Assembly (NCBI GenBank): GCA_900753715.1 | Contig: CAAEAE010000168.1 | Location: forward strand, 1 to 43,142 | Length of the DNA: 43,142 nt | Direction: 5' to 3' | Source of the DNA: an uncultured Roseburia sp. | GTDB taxonomy: Bacteria; Bacillota_A; Clostridia; Lachnospirales; Lachnospiraceae | In this document: in pieces, positions 1 through 8,767 of the stretch | Layout of the letters: each line of letters begins with the position of its first letter | Position numbering within the stretch: position 1 is the stretch's first letter | The notes under the pieces: generated by a model | Database searches by the model: none | What the model was told of the DNA's origin: nothing | What the model saw: the letters and a program-made list of their open reading frames with translations, nothing else | Translations under genes and position numbers: made by a program

Positions 1-28
1 CATCCCACTTTTATGCTCATATCGGGGC

Positions 29-89
29 GGGTCCTAAGGTCTTTCACCCACCTATGAGCAAGCTCATGTGGGCTTAGACCTTTTGACCC
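29..89 (+). other. Long three-segment hairpin upstream of the lipoprotein gene
   Basis: Three nested complementary segments are visible. GGGTC (29-33) pairs with GACCC (85-89), AAGGTCT (36-42) pairs with AGACCTT (76-82), and an inner arm CCCAC plus ATGAGC (47-59, with a two-base bulge) pairs with GCTCAT plus GTGGG (62-72). The tip is a tight CAAG-type loop. The only T run is TTTT inside the descending arm, so it is not a classical intrinsic terminator. It could be the terminator of an upstream gene, a structured leader of the lipoprotein gene, or a dispersed palindromic repeat. Confidence 0.6.
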
Positions 90-121
90 TGGCATCATTA
101 AATAAAGATAGGACAAAAAAG

Positions 122-2020
122 ATGAAAAGACAGGCAAAAAAGTATCTGGCACTGACAATCAGCGCTATAATGGCAGTATCCCTCGCAGCTTGCGGGGACG
201 GCAGCGACAGTACCTCAAACACGGCACTAGCACCGGTGGAAGCAGAACCGATGCTGTCGGATCAGGAACTGGAGATCCTCAACCTTGAAACGAAATATAA
301 TAAAGGTGAATTTGAACAGGCAGACTATCTGGCTCTGGCAGAGGCCTACAACAAAGCGGGATATATCCGCAGACAGCGTGACCTGTTGGAGCAGGAGTAC
401 AGACTTTATGACGATATGGATGCATTTGCAGCCCTGCAGGAACTCAGCGTGAATCTGGAAGAAGAGACCGACAGCATCCGTGCCAGAGCAGAGGAAATGC
501 TGCACGATCTGGAACTGCCGGAATATCTGGAGGAGAGCGTCAACCTGATTGACAGCGAAGACTGGTTCCTGACCATGATGCCTAAGCTGAAAGAAGGACA
601 GCGCAATTATTATCTGGAACGGGACAGCGAACCGCTGCTCTATGTACAGGTGGGATATACGGAAGAAGGAAAGTGCTTTTCCAAGGTATGGTATACCGAC
701 AGCCAGGCAGGCCGCTTCCTGAGCCAGGAGGGCACGACGATCCGCATGGTGACTGTGACGCCTGCCGGAACCGCAGAGGATACCGCAGCACCCGATACCG
801 GAACCGAGGAAGGTGCGGGTACGGACGCAGCCGATGCCACAGAGCCTGCGGCAGCTGACATTCAGGATACTGCAGCACCTACGACAGATGCGCCGGCGAA
901 CACTGAGGCATGGAACGGCAGCTTCGAGGCATGGACCATGGATTGTGCGGATGGCAGTATCATTCATGAACAGGGAACTATGCAAAACGGCGTTCTCACC
1001 GGGGAATATACCTGCAACGTAGCTGCCGGAGAAGGCCCTATGGAAGCTTTTTCTCTGTGGAGTAATCGTGAAGCAAAGGAATATATCACTTACACCGGCA
1101 CTTTTGATGCAGAGGGAAAGATTCTGACAGAGCAGCCTTCGGAAGATGCAAAGAAAAAGCTGCTGGAAGGGACTGAATATACCGATCTCATTCTCTATGC
1201 CTATGATGCGGACGGCGAGAACTGCCTGTGGCAGGGCATTGACGCAGGACAGACCGTAGAGGATTATCGATTCGGTCGGGAGATGATCGGGCTGGAGACC
1301 CGGCCGGAATATACCTCCTATGAGGTGACAGAGGATATGGCAGATGCTGCAAACGGTGCAGATACTGCAGACAATACGACTTCTGCGGACAGCACAGGCA
1401 ATACGACAGACGGTACCACAGGAGATGCAGCAGATATCGCAGGCGGCACCCCCCGGATCCGTATCTACGACGGGGAAGTCCAGTGGTTTGACGGAACATA
1501 CTGGGTCAGCGCCGGCAACGTAAGAGAGATGGCAAAACAGGATCCCTTCGCAGCCTATGAAGAGAACCACATGACCACTACCACAGGAAGCATTACCGGC
1601 AGTCTCACAGGCAGTACCAACGGCAATGCGTCCAATGCGAATGACGGACAGAATATCACCGGCAATACAGGCACTGCGGGTGATAAGACCGGCGGAAGCA
1701 TTCAGAAACCTACGCCTACCCCGGCAGCGACCGCAAAGCCTGCCACAAAACCGGCAGCGTCTACGCCCAAGCCTGCTGCGAAGCCTGCGGCAACCGCAAA
1801 GCCTACTCCGGCTCCTACACAGGCACCGGCGCAGGATGATCATGACGACAATAACAGCAATAACAACGATAACAATAATAACAATAACGACAACAATAAT
1901 AACAATGATAGCGATAACAACAGCAGTAATGACAGCAACAGCGGAGGCAACTCCGGAGGTGACAGCGGCAATTCTGGCGGAAACGATGTGGACGTGGAAT
2001 GGACCCCGGATCTGATGTAA
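122..2020 (+). CDS. Surface lipoprotein with Pro/Ala/Thr linker and Asn/Asp-rich tail
   Basis: A 632-residue secreted lipoprotein of unknown function. The ATG at 122 is chosen because it follows AGGA-type bases and starts a proper signal peptide: a basic N-terminus (MKRQAKK), a hydrophobic core, and the lipobox LAAC with the lipidated Cys at about residue 24. A longer GTG start at 68 would lie inside the upstream hairpin and spoil the signal. Residues 45-140 are helical and acidic, faintly like a TPR. The middle (about 270-340) has GxxxxG-type turns that recall MORN repeats, but weakly. The region near residue 540-590 is a Pro/Ala/Thr/Lys linker, followed by a tail of alternating Asn and Asp runs and a Ser/Gly stretch ending in VEWTPDLM. 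The membrane protein at 2060 follows 39 bp later, so the two may be co-transcribed. GC is visibly higher than in the polysaccharide genes. Confidence 0.8.
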   Translation: MKRQAKKYLALTISAIMAVSLAACGDGSDSTSNTALAPVEAEPMLSDQELEILNLETKYNKGEFEQADYLALAEAYNKAGYIRRQRDLLEQEYRLYDDMDAFAALQELSVNLEEETDSIRARAEEMLHDLELPEYLEESVNLIDSEDWFLTMMPKLKEGQRNYYLERDSEPLLYVQVGYTEEGKCFSKVWYTDSQAGRFLSQEGTTIRMVTVTPAGTAEDTAAPDTGTEEGAGTDAADATEPAAADIQDTAAPTTDAPANTEAWNGSFEAWTMDCADGSIIHEQGTMQNGVLTGEYTCNVAAGEGPMEAFSLWSNREAKEYITYTGTFDAEGKILTEQPSEDAKKKLLEGTEYTDLILYAYDADGENCLWQGIDAGQTVEDYRFGREMIGLETRPEYTSYEVTEDMADAANGADTADNTTSADSTGNTTDGTTGDAADIAGGTPRIRIYDGEVQWFDGTYWVSAGNVREMAKQDPFAAYEENHMTTTTGSITGSLTGSTNGNASNANDGQNITGNTGTAGDKTGGSIQKPTPTPAATAKPATKPAASTPKPAAKPAATAKPTPAPTQAPAQDDHDDNNSNNNDNNNNNNDNNNNNDSDNNSSNDSNSGGNSGGDSGNSGGNDVDVEWTPDLM

Positions 2021-2059
2021 AGACAGGATACCTAAGAGGAAAAGGATGCAAGGAAACGA

Positions 2060-3544
2060 ATGAAACTGACGGAAAAGAAAAAACTGATACTGATTCATAT
2101 TGTATATGTGCTGGCACTGGTGGTGGTCCTATGGCCACTGCTGGTACTGGCAAAATACGACTACCCAACGGCGGACGACTGGTCTTTCGGAAAATATATG
2201 TACTGGGCTATGCAGGCCGGAGAAGGGCTGCCCGGTGTCTTTCGAGCTATTTACCAGACTATCTCCCAGAATGTATGGGAAGCCAGATTTTCCATTCTTA
2301 TCCTGTCTGCCCTGCAACCTGCGGCATTCGGGGAACATTTTTACCGCATTACCCCATACCTGATGATTGGCTCTGTAGTACTGTCTCAGTTACTTTTGCT
2401 GAAAGAGTGTATTGCAGGAAAAGAAAAAGAAAACAACTGGCTCATTCTTCCGATTGGCATTCCCATGACAATCATTCAGTTACTTTATTGCCCTTACCCG
2501 GAGGAAAGTTTTTACTGGTACAACGGATCAGTGAATTACACATTTGTATATAGTCTATCCTTGCTATTGCTAGTATTGTATTTGGAAATTGGTATTGGCG
2601 AAATCAGCAAAGGGAAGAGGATTATATTCACCATATTAGCTTGCTTGCTGGCAGTTCTGGTGGGGGGAAACAATTTTTCCACCAGCGTTTCTACTATGTG
2701 CCTACTGCTCTGTCTGCAGGTATTGATGCTTGTTTACAAAAAGGATGCGTTTCGCTATACATGGATTGTGACATTGCTGGAGACCATTAGCGTTCTGATA
2801 TGTATAACTTCTCCGTTGACTGCAATGCGTCTCAATAGCAATTTTGGTGGGACTATAGCGAATTCTCCCATTATGGCCATTTTGCTTTCATTTGAAAGAA
2901 CTTTTTTTAACATCATCAGCTGGACCAACCTTAAGATGCTTTTTATGCTCCTGCTGATCCTGCCTTTCCTGTGGAAAGCGGTGAGAAAAATGAGTTATTC
3001 CTTTCGTCTGCCGGGTGTATTTACGACTCTTTCATTTGGTATCTATTCGTCTCAGGCAACGGCTACCCTCTATGTGGACGGCACCATGGGCGGTGGCAGA
3101 CAGGGAGCTATCCTCTGGTATTTCTATGTGCTATGGCTGGTGGCCAATGTCATGTACTGGTGTGGATGGATCGCAAAGCACGTGGTAAAAGAGGAAAAAG
3201 CGGAACGCATCGATGAAATCCTGAAGAAATATCTTCTGCGCTATTGTGCGGCAGCCGGTGCATTTCTGGCGGCAGCAGTCTTGTTTGGCAACGTCCAGGG
3301 CACCACAAGCTACCGGGCCTACCGCATGTGGAGAAACGGCTGGGCACAGGCCTACGGTGCCGACTGGGAGGAACGACTGAAAGTATTGAAGGACGACTCT
3401 GTGAAAAATCCGGTATTCACGCCGTTAAATTATGTGGAACTGCTCATGTATACCGATCTCCAACCGGAGGGCGGATATGTGTGGGTAAATGGTGCATGTG
3501 CGGAATATTACGGGAAAGAATCGATCACTGTGGTGGCGGAATAA
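2060..3544 (+). CDS. Polytopic membrane protein, DUF6056/GtrII-like
   Basis: A 494-residue protein with about ten hydrophobic segments. The first membrane helix (about residues 10-30) is followed by an acidic outside motif, YPTADDW, and a later ESFYWYNGSVNY motif. This layout is typical of DUF6056 and GtrII-like proteins, which resemble GT-C glycosyltransferases using lipid-linked sugars. The acidic pair after the first helix would be the catalytic or metal site in such enzymes, but this is family inference. The start has an AAGGAA site at good spacing. The gene ends just before a strong terminator, so with the lipoprotein gene it forms a short unit separate from the polysaccharide operon downstream. 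The substrate is unknown. Confidence 0.6.
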   Translation: MKLTEKKKLILIHIVYVLALVVVLWPLLVLAKYDYPTADDWSFGKYMYWAMQAGEGLPGVFRAIYQTISQNVWEARFSILILSALQPAAFGEHFYRITPYLMIGSVVLSQLLLLKECIAGKEKENNWLILPIGIPMTIIQLLYCPYPEESFYWYNGSVNYTFVYSLSLLLLVLYLEIGIGEISKGKRIIFTILACLLAVLVGGNNFSTSVSTMCLLLCLQVLMLVYKKDAFRYTWIVTLLETISVLICITSPLTAMRLNSNFGGTIANSPIMAILLSFERTFFNIISWTNLKMLFMLLLILPFLWKAVRKMSYSFRLPGVFTTLSFGIYSSQATATLYVDGTMGGGRQGAILWYFYVLWLVANVMYWCGWIAKHVVKEEKAERIDEILKKYLLRYCAAAGAFLAAAVLFGNVQGTTSYRAYRMWRNGWAQAYGADWEERLKVLKDDSVKNPVFTPLNYVELLMYTDLQPEGGYVWVNGACAEYYGKESITVVAE

Positions 3545-3598
3545 TAAAGCCATCGCATGAAAAGTGCAGATGAAAAGAGACATGCTAGGTCACAGAGA

Positions 3599-3628
3599 GG
3601 GCATCGGTAGAAACACCGGTGCCCTTTT
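3599..3628 (+). terminator. Intrinsic terminator after the membrane protein gene
   Basis: A ten-base-pair stem, GGGCATCGGT (3599-3608) with ACCGGTGCCC (3615-3624) including one T-G wobble, a six-base loop and TTTT directly after. It separates the first two genes from the polysaccharide locus. Confidence 0.85.
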
Positions 3629-3891
3629 ACACATCAAAAAGCTGATTGAAATATTCAACGTGAAAACGATTCGAAAAGAATGAATGAGATTCAACCGTTT
3701 AAGATATGTACAATGGTTGAAATATTTTTGTGATGTAATGTTTTAAAGAGTTCATTAGAATAAGCCCTTCCATTTTTTTCTTAAGAATTTATATGATAAT
3801 AAATAAAAGCTTGTACTTATGGCCTAAATTGATTAAAATAGAGAAGAATATATGGTGATTTATTATAGAAAACGGAATTGAGGATAATGAT
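3629..3891 (+). other. Non-coding leader of the polysaccharide locus
   Basis: An AT-rich gap with no credible ORF. It holds an inverted repeat, TTCAACC (3690-3696) with GGTTGAA (3715-3721), followed by AATATTTTTG. A related TTGAAATATT string occurs upstream at about 3648, so TTGAAATATT appears twice. These could be operator sites or a weak attenuator. A weak promoter candidate lies closer to the first gene. No conserved riboswitch or known antiterminator element is recognisable to me. Confidence 0.5.
3811..3839 (+). promoter_or_regulatory. Weak candidate promoter for the polysaccharide operon
   Basis: TTGTAC (3811-3816) and TAAAAT (3834-3839) are separated by 17 bases. The -10 matches five of six consensus bases but the -35 only about three. 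The position, about 50 bases before the first gene of the locus and after a terminator, is suitable. This is a candidate only. Confidence 0.3.
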
Positions 3892-5478
3892 ATGGAAGTT
3901 ACTATAAAGGGGAAGATGTTCCGTATTTGGTCAAAGAAGAGGATATTATATACCATCTGCTTTTTCCTGTTCTGTGTGATCGATCAGAGAACCAAGACCG
4001 GTTCCGGTTTGGATGGAATCATAGAGATGTTTCGAGATATGGCTGGGGTTCTCATGGCTGTTATTATTATGTCACACTATAAGTGGGCAGAATTTATGGC
4101 ATATAAGATTCTGTATGCAATCTGGACAGTACTAGGCTTGGCGGTGGGAGTACTGTTTGTGCTGTTAGGCCAGCCTCTTGCGTATTTTATGAATGACCGT
4201 GTAATGGTCAGTCTGGATGTACTTCTCTTTGGCTATGTGTTGATCCATACGTTTATTAGCGTAGTGAAGGAAAAGAAATATCCGAAACTGGACAAGGGAA
4301 TGTTTGGTCTGTGGGTAGTCATGATGCTTCTGATGATCTTTTCCAGAAGCGATTATGTGTGGCCATTTTGCTATTTTATTATGTTTGGATGTTTTTACCT
4401 TACAGATTTTACGGAAGAGGAGCAGGAGGACTTGTATCAGGGAATTATGAATGGAGTCATCTTCGCTTTTTTTGCGTTTCAGGCATTCTGCTGTGTGTTC
4501 CGACCATATGATCAGGTGAGATATATTGGAATCTATAATAACTGCAATTTGAACGGTTTGTTCTATTTGGTAGTGCTGGCAGCAGTATTTGGAAAAATAC
4601 TGTATGTGACAAGGGAAAACAAACATAAATTCTGGAGAGTATACTATTGGCTTGGGGCAGGAGCGGTGTACTCGCTTGTTTTTATGACCATAGGAAGAAC
4701 GGTATGGCTAGTGGCTTTTATATTGGGGTTATTGTGTCTCGGATATTATCAAATAATTCGAAAAAATAAATTTTGTTTTGTGAGAAGTGGCATATTGTTG
4801 GTTCTATGTGTATGCATAATGTTTCCTGTGACATTTGGAATGATCAGATATTTGCCGCCGGTATTTCATCATCCTGTATGGTTTTGGGGAGAATGGGGGG
4901 ATGAAAAAGTTCATTCATGGGATGCATGGGACTCAGAAAAATATGTAAATGTAAATGATATAATGGAAAATGCAATTGGTAGAACTACTGTTATTACAGA
5001 AAAAATATTTGGAACCAATTTATTTTCTATGAAAGTGTGTGCAGCAGAACTTACGAGGGAAGAAAAAGCGGTCCTAAAAACATACGAAGAGTATTCAAAC
5101 CCTTTTATTGTAAGAAAAACAATTTATAATTATTACTTGCATCACTTGAACTTTTGGGGACACCCGAAATCAGAACAAGGATTCCAGCTGGTGGCTGATT
5201 ATTGGATAGGTCATGCCCACAATATATATTTGCAATACAGCACAGATTTTGGCATTTGCGTGGGAGTGTGTTTTATTGTGCTGGCGCTATGGAGTGCTGG
5301 CCAGTTAGTGATGAAAGAGCACCAAAAAAGAAATATAGAAAGTTACGTATATTTGCTATTATTGTTGATACCATTGCTGTTTGGAATGTTGGAATATTCA
5401 TGGGGAAGTGGATCGATAACAATTATCCTTATGTTTTTCGCATGGAAGAGAGCAATGTTGATGGATGTAAACAGTTGA
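3892..5478 (+). CDS. O-antigen ligase/polymerase-like membrane protein
   Basis: A 528-residue polytopic protein with roughly 12 membrane segments and one large extracytoplasmic loop (about residues 315-445). Towards the end of the loop it carries GHAHNIYLQ, the His-Asn motif typical of the O-antigen ligase / Wzy_C family (PF04932). An Arg in GRTVWLVAF before a membrane helix is also typical. Such proteins polymerise undecaprenyl-linked repeat units or move finished glycans onto an acceptor. It is the first gene after the leader and is followed 33 bp later by the dehydratase. A second, unrelated polymerase candidate of EpsG type lies at 15926, so this one could be the ligase or belong to a different glycan. 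The specificity cannot be told from sequence. Confidence 0.75.
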   Translation: MEVTIKGKMFRIWSKKRILYTICFFLFCVIDQRTKTGSGLDGIIEMFRDMAGVLMAVIIMSHYKWAEFMAYKILYAIWTVLGLAVGVLFVLLGQPLAYFMNDRVMVSLDVLLFGYVLIHTFISVVKEKKYPKLDKGMFGLWVVMMLLMIFSRSDYVWPFCYFIMFGCFYLTDFTEEEQEDLYQGIMNGVIFAFFAFQAFCCVFRPYDQVRYIGIYNNCNLNGLFYLVVLAAVFGKILYVTRENKHKFWRVYYWLGAGAVYSLVFMTIGRTVWLVAFILGLLCLGYYQIIRKNKFCFVRSGILLVLCVCIMFPVTFGMIRYLPPVFHHPVWFWGEWGDEKVHSWDAWDSEKYVNVNDIMENAIGRTTVITEKIFGTNLFSMKVCAAELTREEKAVLKTYEEYSNPFIVRKTIYNYYLHHLNFWGHPKSEQGFQLVADYWIGHAHNIYLQYSTDFGICVGVCFIVLALWSAGQLVMKEHQKRNIESYVYLLLLLIPLLFGMLEYSWGSGSITIILMFFAWKRAMLMDVNS

Positions 5479-5511
5479 ATTTATAAATATACTAGAAGAG
5501 AGAATACTAGG

Positions 5512-7374
5512 ATGAAAAAAAATAGTTTTTTAAAAATTCCCATTAATCGGATCATTGCATTGATTCTTCTTGATATTATGTCTATTATAGTAGCGTCTGT
5601 TGGAGCACTATATATTCGGTTTGATTTCAATTTCTCTGCCATTCCGGTGGGGTACTTTGAAATGCTTGAAAATATTATTGTATTCAATATTGTATTGACA
5701 CTCATTTTTTTTGCAGTATGGAAACTTTACAAAAGTGTATGGCGTTATGCAAGCGCAACGGAATTACTGAATATTGTTTTTGCTACTACGTGTACGGCAA
5801 TAGCCCAAATTATTCTTTGTTATATTTTAGATAAAAAAATGCCACGGAGTTATTATGTATTATATTGGGCATTATTATTTGCTATGACTAGTGCGATAAG
5901 ATTTAGCTACCGTATTTTGCGATTAATTAATTCTAAACGAACGGAATTCACAGTGAGGAAGAAAGCAAGTAATGTAATGCTTATTGGTGCTGGAGCAGCA
6001 GCAAATTCGATTTTAAAAGAAATAGAAACCAGTCAATACCTTAGTTTAAATGTTAAATGTATTATTGATGATCATAGTGGATGCCATGGAAAGTTTCTGC
6101 GTGGAGTGCCGATTATAGGTGGAAGAGACAAAATTATAGATGCTGTGGGTGAATATAACATAGATGAAATTATTTTTGCAATACCTTCTGCAAATACGCG
6201 AACAAAAAAAGAGATCTTGGATATTTGTAAAGAAACTGGATGCAAATTGCGGACTTTGCCGGGAATGTACCAATTGATTAACGGTGATGTGTCTATTGCA
6301 AAACTAAAAGAAGTAGAAATAGAAGATTTGTTAGGGAGAGAACCTATCCAAATAAACACAGAAGAAGTTTTGAATTATGTGAAAGATAAGGTGGTACTGG
6401 TTACCGGTGGTGGTGGATCCATCGGAAGTGAGCTGTGCAGACAGATTGCTAGCCATCAACCGAAACAATTAATTATCGTAGATATTTATGAAAATAATGC
6501 GTATGAGATTCAGCAGGAACTGATTCGAAAGTATCCAAAACTGAATCTGGTCGTGCTGATTGCATCCGTACGTAATAGCGAAAGAATTGATTCCATTTTC
6601 GAAAAATACCATCCGAATATTGTCTATCATGCAGCCGCACATAAACATGTACCCCTTATGGAGGTAAGTCCTAATGAGGCGATTAAGAACAATGTATTTG
6701 GCACATACCGTACAGCACAGGCAGCTGACAAGTATGGTGCGGAAAAGTTTGTATTGATTTCTACGGATAAGGCAGTGAACCCTACCAATGTTATGGGTGC
6801 ATCTAAACGAATGTGCGAAATGGTCATTCAGATGATGAACCGTCAGTCAAAGACCAATTTTGTGGCAGTTCGATTTGGTAATGTATTGGGTAGTAACGGA
6901 AGTGTCATTCCGCTCTTTAAGAAACAGATTGCAGAGGGTGGACCTGTTACCGTTACAGATCCTAACATTATTCGATATTTCATGACAATACCGGAAGCAG
7001 TATCTCTGGTATTGCAGGCTGGAGCTTATGCCCGGGGCGGGGAGATTTTCGTTCTGGATATGGGAGAACCGGTAAAAATTGTAGATCTGGCTACGAACCT
7101 CATTAAACTTTCCGGATACAAGCCGGGAGAAGATATTGAGATCAAGTTTACAGGACTGCGCCCCGGTGAGAAGATGTACGAGGAACTCCTCATGAGCGAA
7201 GAGGGACTGAAGAAGACAGCAAACAAGATGATTTATATTGGAAAACCGATTGAGTTTGATGATGACGTTTTCAAAAAGCAATTGGATAAGATTTATAAAG
7301 ACGCTTATGATGAGACGGATAATATCCGTGAGGACATTAAAGAGATCGTACCGACATATCAGTTGAAAGAGTAA
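5512..7374 (+). CDS. Membrane-anchored UDP-GlcNAc 4,6-dehydratase (CapD/WbpM/PglF type)
   Basis: A 620-residue, full-length member of the large membrane-bound nucleotide-sugar dehydratases. The N-terminal third has four hydrophobic segments (about 10-140), followed by a CoA-binding-like Rossmann region (about 155-280) and the catalytic short-chain dehydrogenase domain from about residue 294. This begins with the NAD(P) motif VTGGGGSIGSE and contains STDKAVNPTNVMGASKR, where Asp/Lys act in dehydration. The reaction turns UDP-GlcNAc into UDP-4-keto-6-deoxy-GlcNAc, the precursor of bacillosamine or QuiNAc-type sugars. The DegT aminotransferase at 30750 and acyltransferase at 32915 could use this product. 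GC content rises from about 30% to about 50% exactly at the start of the catalytic domain, suggesting recombination within the gene. Confidence 0.88.
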   Translation: MKKNSFLKIPINRIIALILLDIMSIIVASVGALYIRFDFNFSAIPVGYFEMLENIIVFNIVLTLIFFAVWKLYKSVWRYASATELLNIVFATTCTAIAQIILCYILDKKMPRSYYVLYWALLFAMTSAIRFSYRILRLINSKRTEFTVRKKASNVMLIGAGAAANSILKEIETSQYLSLNVKCIIDDHSGCHGKFLRGVPIIGGRDKIIDAVGEYNIDEIIFAIPSANTRTKKEILDICKETGCKLRTLPGMYQLINGDVSIAKLKEVEIEDLLGREPIQINTEEVLNYVKDKVVLVTGGGGSIGSELCRQIASHQPKQLIIVDIYENNAYEIQQELIRKYPKLNLVVLIASVRNSERIDSIFEKYHPNIVYHAAAHKHVPLMEVSPNEAIKNNVFGTYRTAQAADKYGAEKFVLISTDKAVNPTNVMGASKRMCEMVIQMMNRQSKTNFVAVRFGNVLGSNGSVIPLFKKQIAEGGPVTVTDPNIIRYFMTIPEAVSLVLQAGAYARGGEIFVLDMGEPVKIVDLATNLIKLSGYKPGEDIEIKFTGLRPGEKMYEELLMSEEGLKKTANKMIYIGKPIEFDDDVFKKQLDKIYKDAYDETDNIREDIKEIVPTYQLKE

Positions 7375-7405
7375 ATGAAAGCATATGGAATAAGGTGGTG
7401 TCAAA

Positions 7406-8767
7406 TTGAAACATATAGAAATTCAGGATTTTGGACCAATTAAAAAAATCGATTTAGATTTGGACAATGACTTGGAAATTGTTATTGGACCACAGGCTTC
7501 CGGTAAAAGTACTTTTAGTAAAACAGTATATTTTTGCAGAAAAATAAGAGATTATTTTTTGCAGTATCTTGTGAAAGTCATGAATAACACTTACTGCTAT
7601 AATGATGAATTATATGTGGAGTTTTTAAAATATATAAGAAGACTGCTTATGGGATATTTTGGTACAACAAAACATATGGAAACATTTAGAATAGTGTATT
7701 ACTATGATAAAGAGGGTAAACGAAGTGTATCCATAGGACTGGGAAAAGATCATTATGCAAAATTTGTTTTTAGCCCGATAATGCGTTTGGAAATTTGTAA
7801 TTTAATGAAACAGGTAGTTCAGATAGCTAAAGCCAGTCATGAGGCAGAAGACTTAACGGAAGCATATTTGACACAGGCAGGATTTATGGAACAGATTAGG
7901 ACATCTGTAAATAAAATATTTTGTGATGATGATAAACTTGTTTACATTCCGGCAGGAAGAAATTTGCTTGCTGTAATACCGGACGTATTTGGACCGAAGA
8001 ATGGTACATTGCAGGAAAATATATCGGATGAAGTTCAGATAGATATTACGCAGATTGATTTTATTACACAGGAATTCATTAAGTATATTCGGAATACCAA
8101 AAATAAATTTGGAACAAAATTAGAAGATATTACACAAAATTATGTTAAAACAGTAAAAGGTCAAATCCGCAATCATGATGTAGATATTGCCTGTAAACTG
8201 ATTCATGAGGTATTAAGAGCAGATTATGTAAATGATCAAGATGGTGAAAAACTATACTATGATGAAGAACATTGGGTAAAATTGATGTTTGGCTCTTCAG
8301 GACAGCAGGAGATTGTCTGGGCATTGAATATCATATTCATGGCTATATTGAAAAATGAAAAAACCTTTTTGGTATTTGAAGAACCTGAATCCCATCTTTT
8401 CCCGGATTCGCAGGAAGTTATCATGGAACTTGTGACGTTGATGATAAACTCATGTAAAAGTCAGGTGATAATTACAACACATAGCCCTTATATTTTAACG
8501 GCTACAAATTTGTTGATTTATTCCGGTAAAGAGGAGAAAAATAGTACGACAGAAGAATCTGTGGTAAAAAAAGAATTTCGAATACGTCAAGGAAAGACAG
8601 GGGCGCATTTTTTATCGAAACATACAGGAGAACTAAAAGACATTATTGGAAAACGGGAAGGATTAATTGATGCAGTAGCTATTGATGGGATATCTGAGAG
8701 TATTAATACAAGGATGGACAAGATACTGCAAACAAGTTATAAAAACGGGGGAAACAATGGTCTGTAA
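7406..8767 (+). CDS. AAA/ABC-type ATPase of an overcoming-lysogenization-like family
   Basis: A 453-residue ATPase with all core motifs: Walker A GPQASGKST (28-36), an ABC-like signature FGSSGQQ (295-301), Walker B FLVFEEPE (321-328) and a switch His in TTHSP (359). This is the SMC/Rad50/OLD-type architecture seen in PtuA-, GajA- and RloC-like defence ATPases. No TOPRIM or HNH domain follows, so an effector would have to be a separate protein. The start is TTG at 7406, preceded by AAGGTGG seven bases upstream; the in-frame ATG at 7385 hits a stop at once. The next gene overlaps it by 11 bases, so the pair is translationally coupled. It has no evident role in sugar synthesis and seems inserted between the dehydratase and the priming transferase. 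Confidence 0.8.
   Translation: MKHIEIQDFGPIKKIDLDLDNDLEIVIGPQASGKSTFSKTVYFCRKIRDYFLQYLVKVMNNTYCYNDELYVEFLKYIRRLLMGYFGTTKHMETFRIVYYYDKEGKRSVSIGLGKDHYAKFVFSPIMRLEICNLMKQVVQIAKASHEAEDLTEAYLTQAGFMEQIRTSVNKIFCDDDKLVYIPAGRNLLAVIPDVFGPKNGTLQENISDEVQIDITQIDFITQEFIKYIRNTKNKFGTKLEDITQNYVKTVKGQIRNHDVDIACKLIHEVLRADYVNDQDGEKLYYDEEHWVKLMFGSSGQQEIVWALNIIFMAILKNEKTFLVFEEPESHLFPDSQEVIMELVTLMINSCKSQVIITTHSPYILTATNLLIYSGKEEKNSTTEESVVKKEFRIRQGKTGAHFLSKHTGELKDIIGKREGLIDAVAIDGISESINTRMDKILQTSYKNGGNNGL

Noticed and set aside
227..2098. A 623-codon open frame on the minus strand across the lipoprotein gene
   Set aside because: It mirrors the coding strand's codon bias and low-complexity tail, is rich in Cys/Ile/Val runs with no domain, and has no ribosome site; the plus-strand lipoprotein has a clear signal peptide.
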